Assembly (NCBI RefSeq): GCF_002160055.1
Contig: NZ_NFJV01000012.1
Span: forward strand, 1 to 64,000
DNA length: 64,000 nt
Source: Mediterranea sp. An20
GTDB lineage: Bacteria > Bacteroidota > Bacteroidia > Bacteroidales > Bacteroidaceae
Reading direction: 5' to 3'
Shown: piece by piece, positions 24,019 to 33,509 of the stretch
How positions within the stretch are numbered: position 1 is the first letter of the stretch
Layout of the letters: each line of letters starts with the position of its first letter
The notes under the pieces: generated by a model
What the model was told of the DNA's origin: nothing
The model's database searches: none
What the model saw: only the letters and a program-made list of their open reading frames with translations
Made by a program: the position numbers and the translations under genes

Positions 24019-26314
24019 GAAACGATTTTTTTTCATCTTCCTGACCTTTCTCATCGCCACACAAGCCCTCCATGCACAAACGGAAGTGAAGGGCAGCGTA
24101 TATGACGCCGGCAAACAACCGATGGCGGGCTGTTCGGTATGGTTTCTGCAAGCCGACTCCATAGTAGCAGGTTGCCTGACGGATGAAGAGGGACGTTTCA
24201 CCCTGAAGGGACTGGCTGCAGGCAGCTACTTATGCCGGGTGACCATGCTGGGCTACAAAGCTGCCGAACAGACCTTCAGCCTGCAGCAGAAAGTACGGCT
24301 TTCTGCCTTCACCCTCCAGGAAGACCCCACCTTGCTGAAGGAAGTGACCGTGACCGGCGACCGGCGGGACGTGGTAAAGACTGCAGCCGGCTCCATGACC
24401 TATTACCTCTCCGAACGGGCCAAACAATCCAGAACCGCCTACGAAGCCCTGAGGGAAATACCCAAACTGCAGGTAGACCCTGTGATGAACACCATCAAAA
24501 TGAACGGGACAAGTGTACTTATCCTGATAGACGGCGTGAAGCGCCCCAACTACCTGCAGGTGCTGGACCCCGCAATGATAGAATCGGTGGAAGTGGTGGA
24601 GTCGCCATCGGCGCGTTACATGGGCGCGGAAAATGTGACGCAAATCCTCAACATTCACATCAACCGCGCCAAAGTGCGCCCTTACGTGAACGTAAATGGT
24701 TGGGGAAGGCAGTCCCTCAATACCAACTTCGGCGTTTACAATGTCGGCGCGGAAATAGGAAATGCCACTTCGTCCCTCTACCTCACTACCCAGCAATTCT
24801 ACTTCAAGAATGACCAGACAGAGAATTCACAACACTCCGTCTCCGGCGACCTTTGGCAGGAAAGATACAACAACCGATCCTACAATTCACACAGTTATTA
24901 CGTGGGTTTGGGCGGCGACCGGATTTTCTCTGACCGCCATTACGGCTCTTTCAGCCTAACTTATATCGCCAACCCCATGAACTCAGACTACAAAAAGTGG
25001 GGTCGGGTGGGATATCTGTCGGACGGCAGTTCGTCGGACATGACCGGATGGCAGCAGGATGAAAGCACTTTCCACTCTGCCAACGCTTACCTGTATTATA
25101 AATACACCATCGCTCCCCGACATACCTTGGAGTTGACCGGCAATTATGCCTTCAGCAGCTCCGGCTCGCAGAACGAAAGCAACGAAGTGAACGACTTCTT
25201 CAGCAACTACGGTTATATGAAGACGGACAACAGACGCCACTCCGCACAACTGGACGTGGACTACACCAAAGTGTTCAACAACCGCTATGTGCTCACGGCA
25301 GGCTCCAACACTTCGTTTGCAGCCACCAACCTCGACAACCTCGCCGACAATCTGCCCATCTTCGACTACGACCGCTGGCAGGAGTATCTGTACGTAGGAT
25401 TCAACAACAACAGCTCGGCAGACAAGTTCAAATACAATTTCTCGGTGGGCATGGACATGCGAGTTTTCCGGCTAAACGGAATAAAACGCCATTATGTCGA
25501 ATGGGTGCCCGCCGCTTCGCTGGCCTATACGTTCAACCAGACGCACTCGTTGGCGCTCAACTACAATCACCAACGGTCAGAACCCAGCCTCGCAACGCTG
25601 AACCCGCACAATATGTCGACGGACAGCCTGTATATCCAGGTGGGAAATCCCAACCTGACTCCCGGCCGCTGGGATAGGATAAGGCTGGCCTACCGGCTGA
25701 ACTATAAAAAACTGTTTGTGGAACCTTTTGTACAAGAAACGTTCTATTGGAATTTAGTAACTGCCGTGGGTTCGGTGGAAGACAATATTTATACCAACAC
25801 GTATGTAAATACAGGAAGTTTTCATGTATTAAACGCGGGCATAAGCATCAACTACAACCTGCCTTTCGGAAATCTGTATGGTTCTTCCTACTTCCAAAAA
25901 CGATATGACAAAGAGATGGTGTTCACCCCGAACAACGGAGCGTGGGTGACTAACTTCTCAGCCAACTTCTTCTATAAACAGTTTTCACTGAACGTGAACG
26001 TGGGAGGGCAAACAGCCACTTATGACCGCAACAGCAAATCAAAAGGCGCTGCCTGGAGCAATGCCAGCCTCTCCTGGAACCTGCCGAAAGGCTGGCAGGT
26101 GAGCGTGGTTGGCGAGGGATTCATATACCCCAAGTTGAGTTACAAAACGTGGGTGCAGCAAGAGAACTACCAATCGTACGGCACCAGACTCATGAAAGAC
26201 CGCAACCTGCGGTTCTTAGTGGGTGTGACCTATACATTCAGGAACAAGGCGGAACGCAAGCAGCGCCAACAGAAACGGTTCAATTCAACAGATACCGAGA
26301 TACAGGGAATGTAA
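24017..26314 (+). CDS. TonB-dependent-receptor-like outer-membrane beta-barrel protein of the RiPP locus
   Basis: 765 residues from ATG 24017, which begins a clean signal peptide (MKRFFFIFLTFLIATQALHA); ATG 23975 would add 14 residues before it. Order: carboxypeptidase-regulatory-like domain (about 22-105; VKGSVYDAGKQPMAG, LTDEEGRFTLKGLAAGSY), plug-like domain (TVTGDRRDV, LREIPKLQVDP, VLILIDGVKRP, ESVEVVESPSARY) and a barrel of the outer-membrane-beta-barrel-3 type to the C-terminus. No SusD partner is present. Together with the peptide, maturase and exporter that follow, it may take the modified peptide or a metal/peptide complex through the outer membrane. Confidence 0.8.
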   Translation: MKRFFFIFLTFLIATQALHAQTEVKGSVYDAGKQPMAGCSVWFLQADSIVAGCLTDEEGRFTLKGLAAGSYLCRVTMLGYKAAEQTFSLQQKVRLSAFTLQEDPTLLKEVTVTGDRRDVVKTAAGSMTYYLSERAKQSRTAYEALREIPKLQVDPVMNTIKMNGTSVLILIDGVKRPNYLQVLDPAMIESVEVVESPSARYMGAENVTQILNIHINRAKVRPYVNVNGWGRQSLNTNFGVYNVGAEIGNATSSLYLTTQQFYFKNDQTENSQHSVSGDLWQERYNNRSYNSHSYYVGLGGDRIFSDRHYGSFSLTYIANPMNSDYKKWGRVGYLSDGSSSDMTGWQQDESTFHSANAYLYYKYTIAPRHTLELTGNYAFSSSGSQNESNEVNDFFSNYGYMKTDNRRHSAQLDVDYTKVFNNRYVLTAGSNTSFAATNLDNLADNLPIFDYDRWQEYLYVGFNNNSSADKFKYNFSVGMDMRVFRLNGIKRHYVEWVPAASLAYTFNQTHSLALNYNHQRSEPSLATLNPHNMSTDSLYIQVGNPNLTPGRWDRIRLAYRLNYKKLFVEPFVQETFYWNLVTAVGSVEDNIYTNTYVNTGSFHVLNAGISINYNLPFGNLYGSSYFQKRYDKEMVFTPNNGAWVTNFSANFFYKQFSLNVNVGGQTATYDRNSKSKGAAWSNASLSWNLPKGWQVSVVGEGFIYPKLSYKTWVQQENYQSYGTRLMKDRNLRFLVGVTYTFRNKAERKQRQQKRFNSTDTEIQGM

Positions 26315-26376
26315 CGCGCGCCTGAAGTCTGACAATGAAAGAAAAAAAAATGTTTCACTCTAAAAAACGATGAAGT

Positions 26377-26604
26377 ATGAAACAAGTAAAAACAACTGGA
26401 AACCTACCTATGGATGGCATGGAAATCATGAATGACGAACTGATGTTCGTGACAGGCGGCGCCGCCTCACAAGGCAGCAGCGACAGCGGCTGCGAATGTG
26501 AAGCCGGCAAGGATTGCGGCTGCGACTGTTCGGGCGGCAAAGGCTGCGGCTGCGGCTGCGATGGCGGCAGTGGTTGCGGATGTGGCTGCCACAAGGACGA
26601 ATGA
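26377..26604 (+). CDS. RiPP precursor: Gly-Gly leader plus Cys-rich decapeptide-repeat core
   Basis: 75 residues. A leader of 28 residues ends in ELMFVTGG, the classical double-glycine site cut by C39 peptidases. The core (29-75) has 11 cysteines at 39, 41, 47, 49, 51, 57, 59, 61, 67, 69 and 71: three exact repeats of CxCxC spaced 10 residues and a first unit with Ser-37 in place of Cys. The linkers are Gly-rich (SGGKG, DGGSG). Immediately downstream are a radical SAM/SPASM enzyme and a C39 exporter, so it is read as a ribosomal natural-product precursor, possibly of the GG-Bacteroidales kind. A metal-binding peptide is the main alternative. Confidence 0.85.
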   Translation: MKQVKTTGNLPMDGMEIMNDELMFVTGGAASQGSSDSGCECEAGKDCGCDCSGGKGCGCGCDGGSGCGCGCHKDE

Positions 26605-26631
26605 CACAACTAACGGCCTATTCCGCCCTTG

Positions 26632-26680
26632 CGGAGTCGAAAAATCGCCCTATGTAGATACAGACGGTTTTTCGACTCCG
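26632..26680 (+). terminator. Hairpin between precursor and maturase genes (attenuator)
   Basis: CGGAGTCGAAAAA (26632-26644) pairs perfectly with TTTTTCGACTCCG (26668-26680), 13 bp, loop 23 bases. Placed 28 bp after the precursor stop, it would favour high precursor and low enzyme expression, as in many peptide operons. Confidence 0.6.
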
Positions 26681-26744
26681 TCTTCAGAAAATATTCTGCG
26701 CACTAAACAAATCAACGTTTGTCATACTTACATTCTATTACCTC

Positions 26745-28058
26745 ATGAAAGCAAGCTATTATAACCTATACGTCCCCCACAAAGAACATTTCATCTGCTA
26801 CAACACCAAAAACGACATTTTCTGCCTGCTGACCGACCGTAACCACGACTTGCTGTGCAACCATCTGCCACAATTGGCCCAAGCAGCCCCCCGCGTATAC
26901 GAACAACTGGTAGAACAACGCTTTATAGTGGACGACGATGCCGATGAATACGGAGAACTCTGCGCCGAATACGACACAGCCATACACAACCCCAACGTCT
27001 ATTACCTGACCCTGCTCCCCTCGCTGGACTGCAACCTGCGTTGCTGGTATTGCTTTGAAAAACACGTGAAAGGCAGTCACCTGACCCCGGAAAGCACCCA
27101 AGCCATCCTGGCCTACGTGCGCCGTCTGTGGGATGAACATCCGCAACTGGCACATCTCAACGTGGAAATGTTCGGCGGAGAACCCTTGCTCTATTTCCGC
27201 GAAGAACTATATCCGCTGCTGGCACAAATCAAACAGGATGCCGAAGAACGGCAACGCAAAGCATCGTTCTTCTTCGTCACCAATGCCGTCTGCATCACAC
27301 CGGACACCCTGCCCTTGTTTGACCGGCTGAACGCCTCGTTCCAAATCTCCATCGACGGCTACAAAGACCGGCACGACCGGGTGAAATTCATACCCGGCAC
27401 GCGCGAAGGTACCTACGACCGAATGATAGAGACCGTTTACAGCCTGACGCGCAACCTGAAGAACACCTACATCAACCTGCGGCTCAACTATGATGACGAA
27501 ACACTGCCCCACATGGCAGACCTGATACAAGACCTCATCGACGTTGACCGTCACAAAGTGGGCGTACACCTGGAACGGGTGTGGCAGACCGGACATTCGG
27601 CCAAACATGACAACCAAGCCCTGAAAGCCGCTATCGACCTGTGGATGCTGAACGGATTCAAAGTGTCATACATGAACTTGGGAAGGCGCAGTTTTTCGTG
27701 CAAGGCATCAGCCGTCAACCAAGCCATCTTCTCGTATGACGGAACGGCATACAAATGCTCCGGACGCGACTTCACTCCCCAACACTGCGAAGGCACGCTC
27801 ACCGCCGACGGCTTCCTGCATTGGGATGCCGGCAAGCTGGAACGCCGGATGAACATCGTCACGTATGACAACGACTTGTGCCGTTCCTGCAAACTGATGC
27901 CGCTATGCTGGGGCCCGTGTTGCCAAAAACAACTGGAAAGTCCGTCGGACCTGGAACGCTTCTGCCAGAAACGGCACATGGAACTGAGCATGCCCGATTA
28001 CATCTGCTACCAATTCAACGAAGCCTGCATAGAAACCGAACTCCGCACCCCATCCTGA
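26745..28058 (+). CDS. Radical SAM/SPASM peptide maturase
   Basis: 437 residues. The N-terminal ~85 residues look like a peptide-recognition (PqqD-like) region (HFICYNTKNDIFCLLTDRNH). The radical SAM cluster motif CNLRCWYC has Cys 96, 100 and 103, followed by MFGGEPLL. The C-terminal SPASM region carries CSGRDF, CRSCKLMPLCWGPCCQKQ and a last Cys, enough for two auxiliary Fe-S clusters. Such enzymes cross-link cysteines or side chains of a precursor peptide using S-adenosylmethionine. The only obvious substrate is the Cys-rich peptide encoded just upstream. Confidence 0.9.
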   Translation: MKASYYNLYVPHKEHFICYNTKNDIFCLLTDRNHDLLCNHLPQLAQAAPRVYEQLVEQRFIVDDDADEYGELCAEYDTAIHNPNVYYLTLLPSLDCNLRCWYCFEKHVKGSHLTPESTQAILAYVRRLWDEHPQLAHLNVEMFGGEPLLYFREELYPLLAQIKQDAEERQRKASFFFVTNAVCITPDTLPLFDRLNASFQISIDGYKDRHDRVKFIPGTREGTYDRMIETVYSLTRNLKNTYINLRLNYDDETLPHMADLIQDLIDVDRHKVGVHLERVWQTGHSAKHDNQALKAAIDLWMLNGFKVSYMNLGRRSFSCKASAVNQAIFSYDGTAYKCSGRDFTPQHCEGTLTADGFLHWDAGKLERRMNIVTYDNDLCRSCKLMPLCWGPCCQKQLESPSDLERFCQKRHMELSMPDYICYQFNEACIETELRTPS

Positions 28059-28122
28059 CAAGATTCCCGTTTCCTTTGTTTCTCCCCGTCCTGTCCCGTT
28101 TCCTGCCATCACAGTTCTCCTT

Positions 28123-30327
28123 ATGTTCAAACGAAGTTTCCCCTACCTCAAACAGCCGGATGCCATGGAGTGCGGCGCAACCTGCCTGCGCATGATAGCA
28201 CGCTATTATGGCAAGACCTACTCGGCCGAAGCCATGCGGAGATTATGCGTGCCTGGACATAACGGAATATCCCTGCAAAGCCTGAACGAGGCTGCCCGGC
28301 GGATAGGGTTCCGCACCGTATGCGGACGGATGACCATAGAAAAACTGGTAGAACAGCATCCCTTCCCCTGCATACTTCACTGGAACCAGGAACATTTCGT
28401 GGTCCTGTATGCCGTAAAACAAAACCGGCACGGAACCAAAACATTCTACCTTGCCGACCCCGGACGGTATCTGCGCACGGTAGACGAAGATACTTTTTGC
28501 CAATCGTGGACTTCGAACGACAAAGACGCACAAGCCAAAGGTATCCTGATGGCCCTGCAACCTACCGACGAATTCTATGCCGGACAAGGCGAGGCAGGCA
28601 TGGGATATTCGCTTACTTTTCTTTGGGGGTATCTGAAAAACTACAAGGGCCTGTTTGTCCAACTGCTCATCGGGCTGTGCATCGGCTGTGTATTGCAGTT
28701 GGTATTTCCCTTCCTGACACAGGCTATCGTGGATAAAGGCATTGCCGGGAAAAACCTACACCTCATCTACCTCATCCTGCTGGGACAGTTGATGCTGGTG
28801 GTAGGACGTACCTCGGTCGATTTCATACGCCGCTGGTTGCTGCTGCACATCAGCATACGCATCAACCTGACATTGCTGTCCGACTTCTTCCAGAAGCTGA
28901 TGAAGCTACCTATGCCATTCTTCGATACCAAATTGAAGGAAGATTTGCTGCAACGCATCAACGACCATCAGCGGGTAGAACAATTTCTGGGCACACAGAC
29001 ACTGAACACTTTATTCTCCATGTTCAGCTTTCTGGTGTTTGGAGGAGTACTGCTGTATTACGACAGCCGGGTATTTGCCCTCTTCGCCGCCGGATGCGGG
29101 CTCTATACCGCATGGATATGTGCTTTCCTGCGGAAGCGCAAGGCCATAGACTATGAATTCTTTGACCTCTACGCCCGTCGACAAAACAAAACCTTGCAAA
29201 TCATCGACGGAATGCAAGACATCAAACTGCAAAACTGTGAACAACGCAAACGATGGGAATGGGAAGACACACAGGCCGATGTGTTCCGCACGCAAATGGC
29301 ATCCATCAAGCTGCAACAGACACAGGAAGCCGGCAGCTTGGTTATCAACGAAGTGAAAAACATCCTTATCACCATTGTGACGGCCACCGCCGTAATAGAC
29401 GGTAGCCTTACCTTGGGTATGATGTTATCCATACAATACATTATCGGACAACTGAATGTGCCCATCGAACAGCTGATGAGATTCATCTATGCCTGGCAAG
29501 ACGTACAACTCAGCATCGAACGTATCAACGAAGTACATAAAAAGAACGATGAAGACCAGGACCGGCATGCCACCCCTGCGCAAACAGACCGGGAAGACAT
29601 GGTGCTGGAACACGTAACATTTGCTTATCCCGGCACCACAAACAATGTACTGAAAGACATCTGCCTGACCATACCCAACGGTAAAGTGACAGCTATCGTG
29701 GGAGCCAGCGGCAGTGGAAAAACCACACTGTTGAAATTACTGTTGGGATTCTACCAACCTCAATCTGGACAGATAAAAATAGGAAAAAATAACCTGAAAG
29801 ACATAAACCTGGCTTATTGGCGCCAATTGTGCGGTGTAGTGATGCAAGACGGATATATCTTCTCCGAATCCATTGCACACAACATCGCTTTGAGCAACGA
29901 GGAAACAGACTATGCACGCATGGAACAGGCTGCACAAAAAGCCAACCTTACGGAAATGGTGCAACGGTTGCCACTAAAGTACGACACAATAATCGGAGCT
30001 AACGGGCAAGGTCTCAGCCAAGGACAAAAACAACGCATCCTGATAGCCAGAGCTGTTTACAAAAATCCTGCTTTCTTGTTTTTCGATGAAGCCACCAATG
30101 CCTTGGATGCTTGCAACGAACGACAAATAGTAGACAACCTGAAAAAATTCTACCGAGGCAAGACCACGGTCATTGTAGCCCACCGACTAAGTACCGTGAA
30201 AGATGCCGACCGCATTGTGGTACTGACACAAGGACGAATAGAAGAAATAGGTACGCACGAAGAACTGGTAGCCCGAAAAGGTGCGTACTACGCATTGGTA
30301 AAAAATCAATTGGAACTGGGGATATGA
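28123..30327 (+). CDS. Peptidase-containing ABC exporter (C39 domain, PCAT)
   Basis: 734 residues. C39 peptidase domain (1-140): QPDAMECGATC with catalytic Cys-17, His-91 (NQEHFVVLY) and Asp-112 (ADPG). Then six membrane helices (about 165-450) and an ATPase domain with Walker A GASGSGKTT from residue 527, signature LSQGQ, Walker B AFLFFDEATNALD and the H-loop VAHRLST. It should cleave the precursor after Gly-Gly and export the core through the inner membrane. The 3' end overlaps the next small ORF by ATGA. An HlyD/TolC partner is normally needed in Gram-negatives; only a stump follows here. Confidence 0.93.
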   Translation: MFKRSFPYLKQPDAMECGATCLRMIARYYGKTYSAEAMRRLCVPGHNGISLQSLNEAARRIGFRTVCGRMTIEKLVEQHPFPCILHWNQEHFVVLYAVKQNRHGTKTFYLADPGRYLRTVDEDTFCQSWTSNDKDAQAKGILMALQPTDEFYAGQGEAGMGYSLTFLWGYLKNYKGLFVQLLIGLCIGCVLQLVFPFLTQAIVDKGIAGKNLHLIYLILLGQLMLVVGRTSVDFIRRWLLLHISIRINLTLLSDFFQKLMKLPMPFFDTKLKEDLLQRINDHQRVEQFLGTQTLNTLFSMFSFLVFGGVLLYYDSRVFALFAAGCGLYTAWICAFLRKRKAIDYEFFDLYARRQNKTLQIIDGMQDIKLQNCEQRKRWEWEDTQADVFRTQMASIKLQQTQEAGSLVINEVKNILITIVTATAVIDGSLTLGMMLSIQYIIGQLNVPIEQLMRFIYAWQDVQLSIERINEVHKKNDEDQDRHATPAQTDREDMVLEHVTFAYPGTTNNVLKDICLTIPNGKVTAIVGASGSGKTTLLKLLLGFYQPQSGQIKIGKNNLKDINLAYWRQLCGVVMQDGYIFSESIAHNIALSNEETDYARMEQAAQKANLTEMVQRLPLKYDTIIGANGQGLSQGQKQRILIARAVYKNPAFLFFDEATNALDACNERQIVDNLKKFYRGKTTVIVAHRLSTVKDADRIVVLTQGRIEEIGTHEELVARKGAYYALVKNQLELGI

Positions 30328-30464
30328 ATGAACAAACGAACGAACACAGCAAAAAAATGCAAAACATCCTGCAACAACGACCCACCTTCCTGGTAAGGTG
30401 GGGAAACACACTGTTGCTGATACTCTTACTATTGCTTGCGGCAGCTTGGCTGGCATGGACATGA
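30324..30464 (+). CDS. 46-residue membrane ORF, probable truncated HlyD-type adaptor
   Basis: Starts in an ATGA overlap with the PCAT stop. The product has a short polar N-terminus (KKMQNILQQRPTFLVRWG) and one helix (NTLLLILLLLLAAAWLAWT). This closely follows the beginning of Bacteroides HlyD-family secretion proteins (EIL..P...RWG, then a membrane helix and YPD), but a stop codon follows the helix, so the periplasmic part is lost. Either the locus has lost its adaptor by deletion, or this is a free-standing small membrane protein of the exporter. Homology is judged by eye. Confidence 0.6.
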   Translation: MNEQTNEHSKKMQNILQQRPTFLVRWGNTLLLILLLLLAAAWLAWT

Positions 30465-30628
30465 AATTGCTTTACTTATCATGGCAGCGAAATAACCCAC
30501 TTAAGGCATGGTGTGAGTTTCTTATTATGCCCAGAATAAGAAAAGAAGAAAATTTAAACGGGCTCTTCTATACCTTCTCCAGTGTTTTTCCTTTTTCTAT
30601 CGCGTTGAATCTGAAAATAAACATGTAA
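30461..30628 (+). CDS. Possible 55-residue ORF coupled to the previous one
   Basis: Begins in another ATGA overlap (30461-30464). The product (MKLLYLSWQRNNPLKAWCEF..) is not recognised and its end reaches the leuS -7 box. Only the chain of overlaps supports it; it may be chance. Confidence 0.2.
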   Translation: MKLLYLSWQRNNPLKAWCEFLIMPRIRKEENLNGLFYTFSSVFPFSIALNLKINM

Positions 30629-30633
30629 ATTTG
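30626..30633 (+). promoter_or_regulatory. -7 element (TAAATTTG) of leuS
   Basis: TAAATTTG with TTG 18 bp upstream (30605-30607); the predicted leader before ATG 30686 is about 45 bases. Confidence 0.55.
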
Positions 30634-30685
30634 CAGCGTTTATAGCAACTAACTAAGTATTTACATTACATACAAAGACACCACT

Positions 30686-33505
30686 ATGGAATATAATTTC
30701 AGGGAAATTGAAAAGAAATGGCAAAAGCGGTGGGTAGAAAACCAAACGTACCGCGTAAAGGAAGACGAAAGTAAGCAGAAATATTACGTGCTCAACATGT
30801 TCCCCTACCCCAGCGGCGCAGGACTACACGTGGGACATCCGCTCGGATACATCGCATCGGACATCTATGCACGCTACAAACGACTCTGCGGATTCAACGT
30901 GCTCAACCCCATGGGATACGATGCTTACGGACTTCCCGCCGAACAATATGCCATCCAAACCGGACAACACCCTGCAATTACTACCGTTAACAACATCAAC
31001 CGCTATCGCGAACAGCTGGACAAGATTGGATTCTCCTTCGACTGGAGCCGCGAAATACGCACTTGCGACCCGGAATATTACCACTGGACGCAATGGGCTT
31101 TCCAGAAAATGTTCAACAGCTATTACGATAACGACAAGCAACAGGCACGCCCCATCGAAGAACTGATACAAAAATTCGCGGAAACGGGCACAAAAGGCTT
31201 GAATGCGGCTTGCTCCGACGAACTTTGCTTCACGGCCGACGAATGGAACGCCAAGAGCGAAAAGGAACAACAGGAAACGCTGATGAACTACCGCATCGCC
31301 TACCTGGGCGAGACAATGGTAAACTGGTGTCCGCAGCTGGGCACAGTACTGGCCAATGACGAAGTGGTGGACGGCGTGTCGGAACGCGGCGGCTATCCCG
31401 TGGTGCAGAAGAAGATGCGCCAATGGTGCCTGCGTGTATCAGCCTACGCACAGCGTCTGTTGGACGGACTGGATAATATTCAGTGGACAGATTCCCTGAA
31501 AGAAACCCAACGCAACTGGATTGGCCGCTCAGAAGGTACGGAAATGCAGTTCAAGGTGGCCGGACAAGACTTGGAATTCACCATCTTCACCACCCGTGCC
31601 GACACCATCTTCGGCGTTACCTTCATGGTACTGGCACCGGAAAGCGAACTGGTGGAACAGTTGACAACACCCGGCCAGAAAGCTGAAGTAGATGCTTATC
31701 TGGACCGCACGAAGAAACGCACGGAGCGTGAACGCATCAGCGACCGCAGCGTGAGCGGTGTATTCTCCGGTTCGTATGCCATCAATCCCTTCACTGGCAC
31801 AGAAATACCTATCTGGATTTCCGACTACGTGCTGGCAGGATATGGCACCGGCGCCATCATGGCTGTGCCTGCCCATGACAGCCGCGACTATGCGTTTGCC
31901 AAGCATTTCAACCTGCCCATCATCCCGCTGATAGAAGGTGCCGATGTGAGCGAAGAAAGCTACGATGCAAAGGAAGGAATTGTATGCAACTCAGCCAGCG
32001 ACAAGTTCTCGCTCAACGGACTGACCGTAAAAGAAGCCATCGCTGCTACCAAGAAATACGTGGAAGAGAATCATTTGGGCCGCGTGAAGGTGAATTACCG
32101 TCTGCGCGATGCTATCTTCAGCCGCCAACGCTACTGGGGCGAACCGTTCCCTGTGTACTACAAAGACGGAATGCCTTATATGATTCCCGAAAGCTGCCTC
32201 CCGCTGGAATTGCCCGAAGTGAGCAAATTCCAACCCACTGAAACGGGCGAACCTCCTCTGGGTCATGCTACCCGCTGGGCATGGGATACTGTCAACAATT
32301 GTGTGACGGAGAACGAAAAGATTGACAACCAAACTGTCTTTCCGCTGGAGTTGAACACCATGCCGGGTTTTGCAGGCTCCAGCGCTTACTACCTGCGCTA
32401 CATGGATCCACATAACCACCAGGCTCTGGTAGATTCGAAAGTAGATGCTTATTGGCGCAACGTAGACCTCTACGTGGGCGGTACGGAACATGCTACGGGC
32501 CATCTGATTTATTCGCGCTTCTGGAACAAATTCCTGCACGACCTGGGTGTGTCCGTAGTGGAAGAACCGTTCCAGAAATTAGTGAACCAAGGCATGATTC
32601 AAGGACGAAGCAACTTTGTTTACCGCATCAAAGACACCAATACTTTCGTGTCGCTGGGACTGAAAGACCAATATGACACTACCCCACTCCACGTAGATGT
32701 AAACATCGTGCAAAATGACATACTGGACATCGAAGCCTTCAAGGCATGGCGCCCGGAATACCAAACGGCCGAATTCGTTCTGGAAGATGGCAAATATATC
32801 TGTGGATGGGCTGTGGAAAAGATGTCGAAGTCGATGTACAACGTGGTGAATCCGGATATGATTGTCGAGAAATACGGTGCCGACACGTTGCGTATGTACG
32901 AAATGTTCCTTGGTCCGGTAGAACAGTCCAAGCCTTGGGACACAAACGGCATCGACGGCGTACACCGCTTCCTGAAGAAATTCTGGTCGCTGTTCTACGA
33001 CCGTTCGGGCAAATTCCTGGTAACGGACGAAAAAGCCACACCGGAAGAACTGAAATCATTGCACAAGCTCATCAAGAAGGTGACGGGCGACATCGAAGCC
33101 TTCTCATACAACACGTCCGTCAGTGCCTTTATGATATGCATCAACGAACTGGCAGCCTTGAAGTGCGGCAAACGTGAGATATTGATGCCCCTCATCGTTA
33201 CCCTGGCTCCTTTTGCTCCCCATATCTGCGAGGAACTGTGGGAACAACTGGAAGGACAAGGCTCGGTGTGCGACGCACAATGGCCGACATGGAACGAAGA
33301 ATACCTGGTAGAAAATACCATAAACTACACGGTATCTTTCAATGGAAAGGCCCGTTTCAACCAGTCTTTCCCCGCCGATGCACAGGCCGACAGCATACAG
33401 GCCGCCGTATTGGCAGATGAACGCTCTGCCAAATGGATGGAAGGCAAACAGGTGGTAAAGGTCATCGTGGTGCCGAAGAAGATAATCAACATCGTAGTGA
33501 AATAA
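30686..33505 (+). CDS. leuS: Leucyl-tRNA synthetase
   Basis: 939 residues, normal for bacterial LeuRS. It charges tRNA-Leu in the cytoplasm. Class I signatures: [17 protein letters not shown] (HIGH equivalent HVGH) near residue 40 and EKMSKSMYN near 715. The editing domain (CP1) is present, with [19 protein letters not shown] and [17 protein letters not shown]. The long interruption between FPYP and the editing domain includes [13 protein letters not shown], a Bacteroidetes-type insertion. Closely followed by a YitT gene (4 bp gap), so co-transcribed with it. Confidence 0.98.
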   Translation: MEYNFREIEKKWQKRWVENQTYRVKEDESKQKYYVLNMFPYPSGAGLHVGHPLGYIASDIYARYKRLCGFNVLNPMGYDAYGLPAEQYAIQTGQHPAITTVNNINRYREQLDKIGFSFDWSREIRTCDPEYYHWTQWAFQKMFNSYYDNDKQQARPIEELIQKFAETGTKGLNAACSDELCFTADEWNAKSEKEQQETLMNYRIAYLGETMVNWCPQLGTVLANDEVVDGVSERGGYPVVQKKMRQWCLRVSAYAQRLLDGLDNIQWTDSLKETQRNWIGRSEGTEMQFKVAGQDLEFTIFTTRADTIFGVTFMVLAPESELVEQLTTPGQKAEVDAYLDRTKKRTERERISDRSVSGVFSGSYAINPFTGTEIPIWISDYVLAGYGTGAIMAVPAHDSRDYAFAKHFNLPIIPLIEGADVSEESYDAKEGIVCNSASDKFSLNGLTVKEAIAATKKYVEENHLGRVKVNYRLRDAIFSRQRYWGEPFPVYYKDGMPYMIPESCLPLELPEVSKFQPTETGEPPLGHATRWAWDTVNNCVTENEKIDNQTVFPLELNTMPGFAGSSAYYLRYMDPHNHQALVDSKVDAYWRNVDLYVGGTEHATGHLIYSRFWNKFLHDLGVSVVEEPFQKLVNQGMIQGRSNFVYRIKDTNTFVSLGLKDQYDTTPLHVDVNIVQNDILDIEAFKAWRPEYQTAEFVLEDGKYICGWAVEKMSKSMYNVVNPDMIVEKYGADTLRMYEMFLGPVEQSKPWDTNGIDGVHRFLKKFWSLFYDRSGKFLVTDEKATPEELKSLHKLIKKVTGDIEAFSYNTSVSAFMICINELAALKCGKREILMPLIVTLAPFAPHICEELWEQLEGQGSVCDAQWPTWNEEYLVENTINYTVSFNGKARFNQSFPADAQADSIQAAVLADERSAKWMEGKQVVKVIVVPKKIINIVVK

Positions 33506-33509
33506 GCGT

